The translations under genes were made by a program, and so were the position numbers. Below, one piece after another: positions 36,222 through 44,614 of a stretch of DNA of 64,000 nt. The notes below the pieces were generated by a model that was not told the DNA's origin, ran no database searches, and was given only the letters and a program-made list of their open reading frames with translations. Each line of letters starts with the position of its first letter. Positions within the stretch are counted from its first letter, which is position 1. Source of the DNA: Cellulomonas sp. SG140 (lineage in GTDB: Bacteria > Actinomycetota > Actinomycetes > Actinomycetales > Cellulomonadaceae); the NCBI RefSeq assembly GCF_025770785.1, contig NZ_JANZLA010000003.1, positions 124,001 to 188,000 of the forward strand, written 5' to 3'.

Positions 36222-36706
36222 GCCCGGTCCTCGCGCCGCAGGATCGCGGCGAGCAGCCCCATGCCGCCGACCAGGCTGGCCAGCAGAGGCGCGAACAGCG
36301 GCGGTCCCATCTCCACGTTGTAGGACGCCATCTGCCAGCCGCCGGGCTTCTGCGCGATGCCCCGCCAGTGCAGGTAGGTGCCCTGCAGGCCGTTGACCAC
36401 GATGGCCGCCGACGCGAGCGGCAGGACCGTCTTGGCCGCGCGCTTGGAGAAGACGCCGGCGACGGCGGCCGGGATCGCGGCGGGCAGGATCACCACCGGC
36501 CACCACATCATCTTGTTGCCGAAGCTCGCCGAGTCGTGCTCGGTGTAGATCTCCGCGGCCGTGATCGCCGCGCCGGCCGCCGTGAGCGCGGCCAGCGTCT
36601 GCTCGAACCGACCGGTGCGGACGTCGGCCAGCATCCGGTCGAGGAGGTGCTCGCCGGCGCCTGCCGGGGCGGCGCTCCCGCGCCGGTGCGTGCTGCTGCG
36701 GCCCAT
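36218..36706 (-). CDS. Four-helix membrane protein of unknown function
   Basis: A 162-aa protein with a polar ~30-residue start and about four hydrophobic helices (MMWWPVVILPAAIPAAVAGVF; VLPLASAAIVVNGLQ; LFAPLLASLVGGMGLLAAIL). GGAGG sits 8 nt before the ATG at 36706; an earlier start would add an unlikely basic stretch. It is the first gene of a four-gene coupled operon with the GMC dehydrogenase and could anchor it or act in electron transfer, but no heme-binding motif is evident. Confidence 0.75.
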   Translation of the reverse strand: MGRSSTHRRGSAAPAGAGEHLLDRMLADVRTGRFEQTLAALTAAGAAITAAEIYTEHDSASFGNKMMWWPVVILPAAIPAAVAGVFSKRAAKTVLPLASAAIVVNGLQGTYLHWRGIAQKPGGWQMASYNVEMGPPLFAPLLASLVGGMGLLAAILRREDRA

Positions 36707-36741
36707 CCTGGGACCTCCGATCGGGCATCCGGGAACCCGTT

Positions 36742-36756
36742 CATCGTTGGTCGATG
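36742..36756. promoter_or_regulatory. Inverted repeat upstream of the GMC operon
   Basis: CATCG-TTGGT-CGATG lies 36-50 bp before the first ATG of the operon, between it and the end of the ABC permease gene. It is a possible operator; the controlling protein is unknown. Confidence 0.4.
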
Positions 36757-36791
36757 GCAAATGTCCTGCAACTCGGCGACCGCCCAGGCGC

Positions 36792-39527
36792 TCAGGTGAC
36801 CCCGATCCGCATCACCTGGCCCAGGGCCCGCCCCCGCCCCACCTGCACCGCAGACGCGGCCCCGGCCACGCCGGCCAGCACCGGCAGCAGCACCAGCACC
36901 CAGGCCTGCGCTACGAGCGCGGGGTCCCCGCTCTGCCCGGTGACCAGGCGGAGGTCCAGCGGTCCGAGGCAGAACGCGCCGAGCGCGGTCCCGGTGGCGA
37001 GGCCGCAGGCGGTGGCCAGCAGCGTCCACGGGAGTGCCTCCCCGACGGCCACCCGCCGCACCTGTCGGGTGTCCAAGCCCAGCACTCGCAGCACCGCCAG
37101 GGTCTGGTCACGGCGGGGGGCGTCGGCTGCCGTCGCCAGGACGACGACGAGCGCCGCGAGGCCGAGGAGCACCGGAACGGCGACCCGCAGGAGCAGCAGC
37201 AGGCCGGCCGTCAGCGGCTCGTGCCGCCGCTCGTCGAGCCACGCGCCGCGGCCGGTGACCGCCGCGGCATCCACACCGGACCTCGTGACCGCCGCCTCGG
37301 CACCCGGACCGGCTGCCCACAGCACGTCGGCGTCGACCTGGCCGCCGGCGACGGCGGAGAGCGCCGCCCGGTCGACCACCACGAGGCTCGCCCGCGGGCC
37401 GGTGCCGGCCAGCGCCGAGCTCAGCGCCGGCGCCGGTCCGACGGCGCGCAGCGGGACCGTCTGACCGTGCCACAGCAGCGACGGGCTCGAACCGCCGTCC
37501 CGCAGCGCCGCTGCCGCCAGCACCGGCAGCGGCCGACCGGTGGGGCCGCCGGCAGCCTCGCCGAGGGCCGCCATCCCCTGCGGCTCCGGGAGGGGAGTCG
37601 CAGCCAGCAGGCGGTCGTACGTCTGGGAGTCGACCGCGAGGACGTCGACCCACTCGGTGCCGGCGACGCCGAACACCTGCACGTTCTGCTCGAGCCGGCC
37701 GAGGGCGACCGCTCGGACGCCCGCGGCCCCGTCGAGCTGCGCCGCCAGCGCGTCGAGCGGGTGGTCCGCATCGGTGTGGACCAGCACGTCGGCGCCGACG
37801 GAGTCCCACGAGCCCTCGGCCTCACCGGTCGTGACCGTGGCGCCGACCACCACCCCGAACGCGGTGAGCGCCGTGCACAGCGTGAGCGCCACGAACGGTG
37901 CAGCACCACCGGCTGCTGCTCCGCCGGCCGTCGCCAGCATGGGCCCGGCACTGCGGAGCCGCGCGGTGATCGGGACCGCGACACGGTGCAACGCGACGAG
38001 CACCCGCACCCCGAGGATCCCGGCCGCCACCGCCCCCAGCGCCGGCCCCAGGACGAGCAGCAGGTCGGCACCGGTCGGGTCGACGGGCAGGCCGCGCCGG
38101 CGCAGCGTGACGAGCGCCGCGACGGCGACGAGCAGCAGCGCCGTCCGTCCAGCCGCGGCACGAAGCCGGCGGCTGCGCTCGCGCAGGGCGGGGCCCTCGA
38201 CCTCGGCACGCCGCGACGGTCGGCCGCCGACCGTCAGTGCACCGAGGACCGGCGCCGCCGCCAGCGCCAGCACGAGGACGGGCAGCACCCGCGGCCACGA
38301 GGGTGGCCCGGGCACCAGCAGGCGCCCCGCGACGAGCCCCGTCGAGCCGGCCAGCACGCACAGCACCGCCTGCTCCAGCGTCAGGCCGAGAGCCGTCGAG
38401 CCGAGGGACGCGCCGCGGGCCCGCTGCCGGCGAAGGACGGCGGCACGGCGACGTACCAGCAGCCACGAGCCGAGACCCAGCACCCCGACCGACGCGGCCA
38501 GCAGCCCCACCAGCAGCACGGATGCCTGGGCGCCGGCTGCCAGCACCCTCGCCTGGACCCGCCGGACCACCTGGTCGAGCTGCGTCCAGACCGTCGGCCG
38601 TGGGCCCGCCAGACCCAGGTCCGTCGGAGCCGCCTGCAGCGCCGAGACGGCGCGCGCCACGGCGCCGAGGTCGGCGAAGCGCAGCGCCTCCGGCCGCACC
38701 GGGAACTCGATGACGCGGCTCACGGCCTGCGGGTCGAGCGCCAGACGCACGTCGGGCACCGAGGCCGCCGAGAGGAGGGCGCCGAGCGCCACCGTCCGTC
38801 CCGCGCCCGCCCCCCGCACGGAGGGCTGCAGGATCCCGCGGATCCGGGCCCACAGCGGGTCGCCTGGGTCCCGCGCCCGGAAGACGCCGCTGACCGTGAT
38901 CACGACGGGCTGGCCGTCCGGGGCGCTCACGGCGAGGCGGTCACCGGGGTGCGCCCCGGTCAGCTCCGCCACGGGAGCGGAGAGCCCCACCTCCACAGGC
39001 CAGGGCTGGCCCGCCGAGAGGTCGCCGCCGGCCGACGGGCCCGGTGCCCGCCCCTCGACCCAGTCGACCCCGGCGAAACCGTCACGCCACAGGTAGGCGA
39101 GCCGCAGCACGGCCGGACCCGAGGGTGTCGCCTGGGCCAGCTCGGTGGTGCTGATCTCGGCCGACGGTGCACCGAGGACGTTCGCCAGCGGCCGCGGAAG
39201 TGCACCTCGCACGTGCGCCGCGTCCTCGATGAGCTGGTCCGCCGTGCCGGGGTCGGGGACGGCCTCGACGACGTGCTGGTCGAACGGCGCCGACACGGTC
39301 ATGCCGGCGGACGGCTCGGCGGCCACCGAGACCTGCACGGCGCGGTCCGCCACCCGGCCGAGCTCGCGGGGGGCGGCGTCGGCCAGGGTGACGGTCAGCA
39401 GCAGCACGACGGCGAGGACGGCGAGCGGCCAGGCGTCCTGGGCAGCCCGACGTCCCAGCCCGGCGAGGCCGCCTCCGGTCCAGGCGCGCCACACCCGCCT
39501 GCCGCGGGACTGCTCGCCGGACGTCAC
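36792..39527 (-). CDS. FtsX-type ABC transporter permease (second)
   Basis: A 911-aa permease of the MacB/FtsX class. One helix near residue 35 is followed by a ~300-residue extracytoplasmic domain; a block of helices lies near 330-540, a second soluble stretch near 540-760, and final helices near 760-890. The repeated LLVGLLAASVGVLGLGSWLLVRRR and LLLLLRVAVPVLLGLAALVVVLATAADAPRR segments fit FtsX domains. It probably pairs with the permease upstream, whose stop it overlaps (GTGA), and with the two ATPases. Export of a lipid or peptide, or mechanotransmission, is possible; no substrate is evident. Confidence 0.85.
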   Translation of the reverse strand: MTSGEQSRGRRVWRAWTGGGLAGLGRRAAQDAWPLAVLAVVLLLTVTLADAAPRELGRVADRAVQVSVAAEPSAGMTVSAPFDQHVVEAVPDPGTADQLIEDAAHVRGALPRPLANVLGAPSAEISTTELAQATPSGPAVLRLAYLWRDGFAGVDWVEGRAPGPSAGGDLSAGQPWPVEVGLSAPVAELTGAHPGDRLAVSAPDGQPVVITVSGVFRARDPGDPLWARIRGILQPSVRGAGAGRTVALGALLSAASVPDVRLALDPQAVSRVIEFPVRPEALRFADLGAVARAVSALQAAPTDLGLAGPRPTVWTQLDQVVRRVQARVLAAGAQASVLLVGLLAASVGVLGLGSWLLVRRRAAVLRRQRARGASLGSTALGLTLEQAVLCVLAGSTGLVAGRLLVPGPPSWPRVLPVLVLALAAAPVLGALTVGGRPSRRAEVEGPALRERSRRLRAAAGRTALLLVAVAALVTLRRRGLPVDPTGADLLLVLGPALGAVAAGILGVRVLVALHRVAVPITARLRSAGPMLATAGGAAAGGAAPFVALTLCTALTAFGVVVGATVTTGEAEGSWDSVGADVLVHTDADHPLDALAAQLDGAAGVRAVALGRLEQNVQVFGVAGTEWVDVLAVDSQTYDRLLAATPLPEPQGMAALGEAAGGPTGRPLPVLAAAALRDGGSSPSLLWHGQTVPLRAVGPAPALSSALAGTGPRASLVVVDRAALSAVAGGQVDADVLWAAGPGAEAAVTRSGVDAAAVTGRGAWLDERRHEPLTAGLLLLLRVAVPVLLGLAALVVVLATAADAPRRDQTLAVLRVLGLDTRQVRRVAVGEALPWTLLATACGLATGTALGAFCLGPLDLRLVTGQSGDPALVAQAWVLVLLPVLAGVAGAASAVQVGRGRALGQVMRIGVT

Positions 39528-42500
39528 GGCTGCACGTCCATCCGCAGGTGGGTCGCGCTGGCCCGCCGCACCGCGGCCCGGGCTACGGGTACCGCCACGC
39601 CGGTGGAGCCGACGACGAGCAGCCCGAGGAGCACCGCGAGGGACGTCCACGGCCACACGACCAGCGCCTCCGGCACCGGACGGCCCCCGCTGCTGGAGAC
39701 CACGAGCAGGGGGCCCAGCACGCGAGTGACACCGGCCCCGAGCAGGGCTCCTGCGCCCACGGCGACCACGCACACCGCGGCGTGCTGGGCGAGGAAGGTG
39801 GCGCGCACGGCCCTCCGGGACATCCCGAGCCCCAGCAGCCGGGCGACCTCGAGGTTCCGCGCGCCGATCATCGAGGCGACGTGCGCGGCCGTCCCCGACA
39901 GCGCGAGCACGCACGCGGCCGCCACCAGGGTCCACATCGCCGAGACGAACGCCATCCGCAGCGGTCCGTCACGCAGCTGCGCCGTGAGGTCGTCGCGCGC
40001 CGTCGGCTGCCCGAGTCCCGCCGCCCTGACCGCGGCCACCGCCGCCGACGGGTCGGACAGACCGTCGACCCACCAGCGGTCGGTCAGGGGTTCGAGGTCG
40101 TGCAGCGCCAGCAGCGCACGGCCGAGGGTCGTCCGGTCCACGAGCACCGCGCGCGCCCCCACGGCGGACGGCACATACGGCACCACCCCGACGACGCGGG
40201 CGTCGAGGACGGCCTCGTCGACGGTCAGTGACAGTCGGCCACCCGGCCCCACGCCCAGCTCGTCGGCCAGCGCCGTGCTGACCACCGCCGGTACCTCCCC
40301 GACAGGCTCGCCGGCCACCAGCAGCAGGCTTCCCCGGGTGTACAGCAGGCCGGTGAGCGACACGGACCCCGTGGCCGAGAGCACGGCGCCGTCCGCACCG
40401 TCCTGCTCGCCGACCTCGACCCCACGGGTGATCTGCCAGTCGTTGGGCGGCGACCCGCCGAACCAGGTCGCCGACGTGCCGGCGGCCGCCGTCGCTCCCC
40501 GGAGCACGACGGTGACGGTCAGGCCTGTCGTCTGGTCGAAGCCGGGCGGCGGCGCCGCACCCGGACCGAGTGCCAGGGCGAAGTCGAGGGCGGCCACCTG
40601 GACCTGGTCCGCCGCCGGCAGCCCGCCCGCTCCGCCGAGCGGCACCTCCACCGGGTGCGGTCGCCCGTCCAGCGGGACCTGGCCCCCCGCGCGGACCGCC
40701 TGGCCGCCCCAGCGGTCCCGCACCACCAGGGACGGCGTGACCAGCACAGGGGTCCCGTCGGCGGTCGACCCGGTGATCTCCAGCACCGCCGGGACGTCGC
40801 CGGCCAGCAGCGGTCCAGCGGGCCGTGCGGTCGCGAGCCGAGCGGTGACGTCGTCCCACGTGGTGCCGGGCGGCGGTGGCGCGGCACCGAAGCCGCGCCG
40901 GACGTCGGTCGCGACGAGCTGCGGCGCGGCCCCGGTGGCGTCGAGGCCGAGATGGGAGCCCAGGGCGACCGGCCGCTGGACCACGGCCATCGGGAGGCCG
41001 CCGGTCGTGGCCGCCAGCGCAGGGCCTTCGTCGCCGGCGGCGACGTCGCCGGGGTCCACCTGCAGCTGCATGCCCACCTGGGCGTCCGCCTGCTCCACCT
41101 GCGACCGTTCCCACGTCGTCGCGAAGGTGAGCCCGAACGTGCCACCGGCGGTGGCGAGCACCAGGAGGAAGGCGCCGGCCGTGGAGTGGTGCCGACGAGC
41201 CACCTCCCAGCCGGCGAGCGGCAGCACCAGCCGTCGTGAGCGCGAGGCGTGCAGCTCGGCGAGCCGCGCCACCCACGGCAGCACCCGCAGGGCCACGACG
41301 GCGCCGCCCACCAGGCACAGCACCGGCGCCGCCACCAGCACGGGGTCGACCACGCTGCCGTTCGCCACGCCGTGCGCGCGCAGCTGCAGGTACCCGACCA
41401 CCGCGAGACCCACCAGGATCACGTCCACACCGGAGCGCGCCACCAGCCCCACCCGAGAACGCCGGCCGGGGGCTCGCGTCGCGCGCAGCGAACCGACCAC
41501 CAGCACCCCGCACAGCGCCACCGCTGCGCTCACGGCCGTCACGACCAGCGTCGCCGTGACGCCGGTCGCGGCCGACAGCCCCGCGTCCGCCAGCCGGGGG
41601 ACCGCCGCGAGTAACCGGTACGCGACGACCGAGAGCGGGACGGCTGCGCCGGCCGCCACCGCCGCCAACCCGAACGCCTCCGCCGTCGCCCGTGCCGCGA
41701 GCTGGCTCCCCGCGGCGCCGCGGGCGCGCAGCAGCACCGTCTCTCCGGCCCGGCTGTCGGCCAGGAGCCTGCCCCCCAGACCGAGGGCGGTGGCCCCGAG
41801 CGCCGCGGCCAGCAGGGCCGCGACCAGCACCTCGGAATCGGTGACCCCCAGCTGCTGTCGCATCCGCCGCAGCACGTCGGGGTAGTCGTCCGTCAGCGCC
41901 AGAGCCTGGGCCCGGGCACCGAGACCCTGCTCGAGGGCCGTCCGCAGCCCGTCGAGACCGCTGCCGGCCGCGGAGATCCCGGTCACCGTCGCGCCGTGCA
42001 GGTCGGGTGTCACCACCACGTGGAAGCGGGCGACGGGGGAGTGCCCGACCAGGGTGCCCGGCGCGACCACCAGCGGACCGTAGGTGGGCAGAGTGACACC
42101 CCGGGGTGCGTACCCCGCCGCGCCCAGCGGGTCCCGGTCCCACGTCCGGTCCCCGCGCCGCGGCGTGAAGGTCCCGACCACGTGCACCGTCAGCGGGTCG
42201 GCCGGAGCCTCGCCCAGGTGCTGCGGCGCCGCGGCCAGCACCACGGTCGAGCCGGGCGCGACGCCGAGCAGCCGTGCGGTCGAGTCGAGCAGCGCGACCT
42301 GCAGAGGCGCAGCGCGTTGCGCAGGCCACGTGCCGGCGGTGAGGACGGCGTGCTCCGCCAGGTCGTCGCCCTCGAGGAGGTAGGTCGCACGCAGGTCGCC
42401 GTCCGGCATCGGCGCCAGGTACCTCGGGGTGGACGTGGCCCACACCGAGGTGCTGGTCGGGAACGGCCGGAACGCCGCGGCCGTGGTCGCCGACACCTGC

Positions 42501-42814
42501 GCCACCGCCGACGCCACCACGTCCGGCCGCGTCGCGTCGTCCGCCATCGTCACGGCTGCGGTGACGGCGACGGAGCCGGGAGCGGTGCTGCGGACCGCGG
42601 TCTCCAGCGCCTGGTCCTGCGCGGCGGTCAGCAGCAGGGAGCACAGACCCACGAGCGTCGCCCCGGCCACGGCCAACGCCGTGACACAAGTCAGCAGGCC
42701 CGCCTGGGCGCGGGCGCGTCGCAGCACCAGGTACGGAGTCCGCACGCGCCGGACCACCGCCAGGTCGGCAGCCGGTTCGGTCACCGCACCGTGCCGGGAC
42801 GGTCGTTCACGCAT
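39524..42814 (-). CDS. FtsX-type ABC transporter permease (first)
   Basis: A 1096-aa permease. Helix one is near residue 45 (LLTCVTALAVAGATLVGLCSLLLTAA), with a large outer domain to ~340, helices to ~530, a second outer domain to ~930 and the final FtsX helices (WTLVAAACVLALSGTAAHVASMIGARNLEVARLLGLGMSRRAV), whose ARNLEVARLLGLG resembles the coupling segment of FtsX/LolC proteins. It overlaps the ATPase gene by 8 nt. It is much larger than ordinary ~400-aa MacB-type permeases, as seen in the 'giant' FtsX permeases of actinobacteria. Confidence 0.86.
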   Translation of the reverse strand: MRERPSRHGAVTEPAADLAVVRRVRTPYLVLRRARAQAGLLTCVTALAVAGATLVGLCSLLLTAAQDQALETAVRSTAPGSVAVTAAVTMADDATRPDVVASAVAQVSATTAAAFRPFPTSTSVWATSTPRYLAPMPDGDLRATYLLEGDDLAEHAVLTAGTWPAQRAAPLQVALLDSTARLLGVAPGSTVVLAAAPQHLGEAPADPLTVHVVGTFTPRRGDRTWDRDPLGAAGYAPRGVTLPTYGPLVVAPGTLVGHSPVARFHVVVTPDLHGATVTGISAAGSGLDGLRTALEQGLGARAQALALTDDYPDVLRRMRQQLGVTDSEVLVAALLAAALGATALGLGGRLLADSRAGETVLLRARGAAGSQLAARATAEAFGLAAVAAGAAVPLSVVAYRLLAAVPRLADAGLSAATGVTATLVVTAVSAAVALCGVLVVGSLRATRAPGRRSRVGLVARSGVDVILVGLAVVGYLQLRAHGVANGSVVDPVLVAAPVLCLVGGAVVALRVLPWVARLAELHASRSRRLVLPLAGWEVARRHHSTAGAFLLVLATAGGTFGLTFATTWERSQVEQADAQVGMQLQVDPGDVAAGDEGPALAATTGGLPMAVVQRPVALGSHLGLDATGAAPQLVATDVRRGFGAAPPPPGTTWDDVTARLATARPAGPLLAGDVPAVLEITGSTADGTPVLVTPSLVVRDRWGGQAVRAGGQVPLDGRPHPVEVPLGGAGGLPAADQVQVAALDFALALGPGAAPPPGFDQTTGLTVTVVLRGATAAAGTSATWFGGSPPNDWQITRGVEVGEQDGADGAVLSATGSVSLTGLLYTRGSLLLVAGEPVGEVPAVVSTALADELGVGPGGRLSLTVDEAVLDARVVGVVPYVPSAVGARAVLVDRTTLGRALLALHDLEPLTDRWWVDGLSDPSAAVAAVRAAGLGQPTARDDLTAQLRDGPLRMAFVSAMWTLVAAACVLALSGTAAHVASMIGARNLEVARLLGLGMSRRAVRATFLAQHAAVCVVAVGAGALLGAGVTRVLGPLLVVSSSGGRPVPEALVVWPWTSLAVLLGLLVVGSTGVAVPVARAAVRRASATHLRMDVQP

Positions 42815-43490
42815 CGACGACCCGGCCGTCGACCAGCCGCACGGCCCGGTCGGCCAGGGCGATCATCACCGGGTCGTGCGTGGAGACGATCGCCGTCATC
42901 CCTTCCGCCTCGACCACGGCCCGGATCAGCGCCATCACGGAGAGCCCGGTCTCGATGTCCAGCTGCCCGGTCGGCTCGTCCGCGATCAGCAGCCGCGGCG
43001 ACACGGCCAGCGCCCGGGCGATCGCCACCCGCTGCTGCTGCCCGCCCGACAGCTCGGTGGGCCGCTGCGCGGCGTGGTCCGCGAGACCGACCAGCTGCAG
43101 CAGCAGCTGCACGCGCCGCTCCCGGTCGGCGACCGGCAGCCCGCGCAGGCGCAGCGGGACCCCCACGTTCTCCGCCGCCGTCAGCACCGGGATCAGACCG
43201 AAGGTCTGGAAGACGAAGGCGACGGTGTCCCGCCGCAACCGCACCAGGCCGGCCTCGTCGAGCGCCGTGACGTCCACACCGCCGACGCTCACCGATCCCG
43301 CATCGGGTCTGTCGAGCCCGCCGACCAGGTTGAGCAGCGTCGTCTTGCCCGACCCGGAACGGCCGACCAGCGCCACGAGCTCTCCGGGTGCGACGTCGAA
43401 CGACACGTCGTCCACCGCGTGCACGGCGTAGCGGCCCGCACCGAACGTCCGACGCACGCCGCGCACGGCGACAGCAGCCCCGGTGGTCAC
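42807..43490 (-). CDS. ABC transporter ATP-binding protein (LolD/MacB class), second
   Basis: A 227-aa ATPase. Walker A (VGRSGSGKTT), Q-loop (VFQTFGLIPVLTAAENV), signature [15 protein letters not shown], Walker B (LLIADEPTGQLD) and H-loop (STHDPVM) are all intact. DEPTGQLD and the VxxAxENVxxPL pattern place it in the MacB/LolD group that partners FtsX permeases. The GTG start overlaps the stop of the first ATPase (GTGA). Confidence 0.93.
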   Translation of the reverse strand: MTTGAAVAVRGVRRTFGAGRYAVHAVDDVSFDVAPGELVALVGRSGSGKTTLLNLVGGLDRPDAGSVSVGGVDVTALDEAGLVRLRRDTVAFVFQTFGLIPVLTAAENVGVPLRLRGLPVADRERRVQLLLQLVGLADHAAQRPTELSGGQQQRVAIARALAVSPRLLIADEPTGQLDIETGLSVMALIRAVVEAEGMTAIVSTHDPVMIALADRAVRLVDGRVVDA

Positions 43491-44458
43491 CCCGCCGACC
43501 CGTCGCCGTCGGAGCCCGACCCGCGCCGCCCGCCCGAACCGCCTCCGCGCCACATGCTGACGTGGTCCGCCTCGAGCACCAGCCGGACCCGGTGCGTCAG
43601 CGCGAGGGCCTCGCGGTACTCGCGAGGCACCTGCACCCGTCCCGCCCGGTCCATCACCGCGTACTCCTGCGCCGCGGCCGGGGCGGCACCGTCGTGCCCG
43701 GCCGCCGGCCGCAGCACCTCGGTGCTGGTCCGACCGTCCCGGATGGCAACTGTGCGGGCGACCTGGTCGCTGACGGTCGGGTCGTGCGTGACCACCACCA
43801 CCGTCGCCCCAGCCTCGCGGTTCGCCGTCCGCAGCGCCCCGAACACCTCCTGGGACGTCGCCGTGTCGAGCTCGCCGGTCGGCTCGTCGGCGAGCAGCAC
43901 GCGGGGGGAGTTCGCCAGCGCGACCGCAATCGCCACGCGCTGCTGCTCACCGCCGGACATCTGCCGCGGCAGCCGGTCGGCGCAGTGCCGCACCCCGACC
44001 ATGCCGAGCACCTCGGCGGCCCGGCGCTGGCGCTCCCGACGTCCCACACCGGCGAACGCCATCGGCAGCAGCACGTTCTGCACGCCGGTCAGGTACGGCA
44101 CCAGGTTGTGCGCGGCCTGCTGCCACACGAACCCGACCATGGTCCGGCGGTACGCCACCCGGTCGCGGCGGGACATCGCCATCAGGTCCCACGGCCCCAC
44201 CCGGACGCGGCCTGCCGTCGGCTGGTCGATGCCGGAGAGGACGTGCAGCAGCGTCGACTTCCCGGAGCCGGACGCGCCGACCACCGCGACCAGCTCACCC
44301 TCGTCCACCAGCAGGTCGAGCCCCTGGAGGGCCTGCACCTCGACCGGCCCGCTCCGGTAGATCCGCACCAGGGTGTCGCACACGATCAAGGCGTCGTGAC
44401 CGAACGGGGACGCCTGCGGCGCCCGAGCGCTCAGGCCCTCCAAGGTGCTCTCGGACAC
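43487..44458 (-). CDS. ABC transporter ATP-binding protein with C-terminal AbrB-like domain, first
   Basis: A 323-aa ATPase. Walker A (VGASGSGKST), Q-loop (VWQQAAHNLVPYL), signature MSGGEQQRVAIAVAL, Walker B (VLLADEPTGELD) and H-loop (VTHDPTV) are present in the first ~230 residues. The next ~45 residues (EYAVMDRAGRVQVPREYREALALT then RVRLVLEADHV) read as a SpoVT/AbrB-type swapped-hairpin fold, normally DNA-binding. A Gly/Ser-rich tail ends the protein. It is the first gene of a four-gene coupled operon. The 156-bp space before it shows only the glycosidase hairpin and presumably the promoter. Confidence 0.88.
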   Translation of the reverse strand: MSESTLEGLSARAPQASPFGHDALIVCDTLVRIYRSGPVEVQALQGLDLLVDEGELVAVVGASGSGKSTLLHVLSGIDQPTAGRVRVGPWDLMAMSRRDRVAYRRTMVGFVWQQAAHNLVPYLTGVQNVLLPMAFAGVGRRERQRRAAEVLGMVGVRHCADRLPRQMSGGEQQRVAIAVALANSPRVLLADEPTGELDTATSQEVFGALRTANREAGATVVVVTHDPTVSDQVARTVAIRDGRTSTEVLRPAAGHDGAAPAAAQEYAVMDRAGRVQVPREYREALALTHRVRLVLEADHVSMWRGGGSGGRRGSGSDGDGSAG

Positions 44459-44564
44459 CGGCCTCCCCCTGGTGCTGCGGGCACCGGCGCCCGAGCGACG
44501 CCAGGCTATCCGGCAGGGCGCACCATGCCGATCGACCCGGCGGGTGAGCGCTGCGGAAAGCGCA

Positions 44565-44605
44565 CGACGGGCCCACGGGGGATCGCTCCGCCCGTGGGCC
44601 CGTCG
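44565..44605 (-). terminator. Strong hairpin ending the glycosidase operon
   Basis: CGACGGGCCCACGGG (44565-44579) pairs perfectly over 15 bp with 44591-44605 around an 11-nt loop, 9 nt past the GH31 stop. No T-run of note follows beyond CTTTC. It separates the glycosidase genes from the ABC operon downstream. Confidence 0.8.
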
Positions 44606-44614
44606 GCCGGTGCG

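Noticed and set aside
36561..41885. A 1774-codon open frame on the plus strand
   Set aside because: It is antisense to two FtsX-type permeases. Its product is a Ser/Thr/Arg/Pro-rich low-complexity string, as expected from the reverse of high-GC3 coding DNA.
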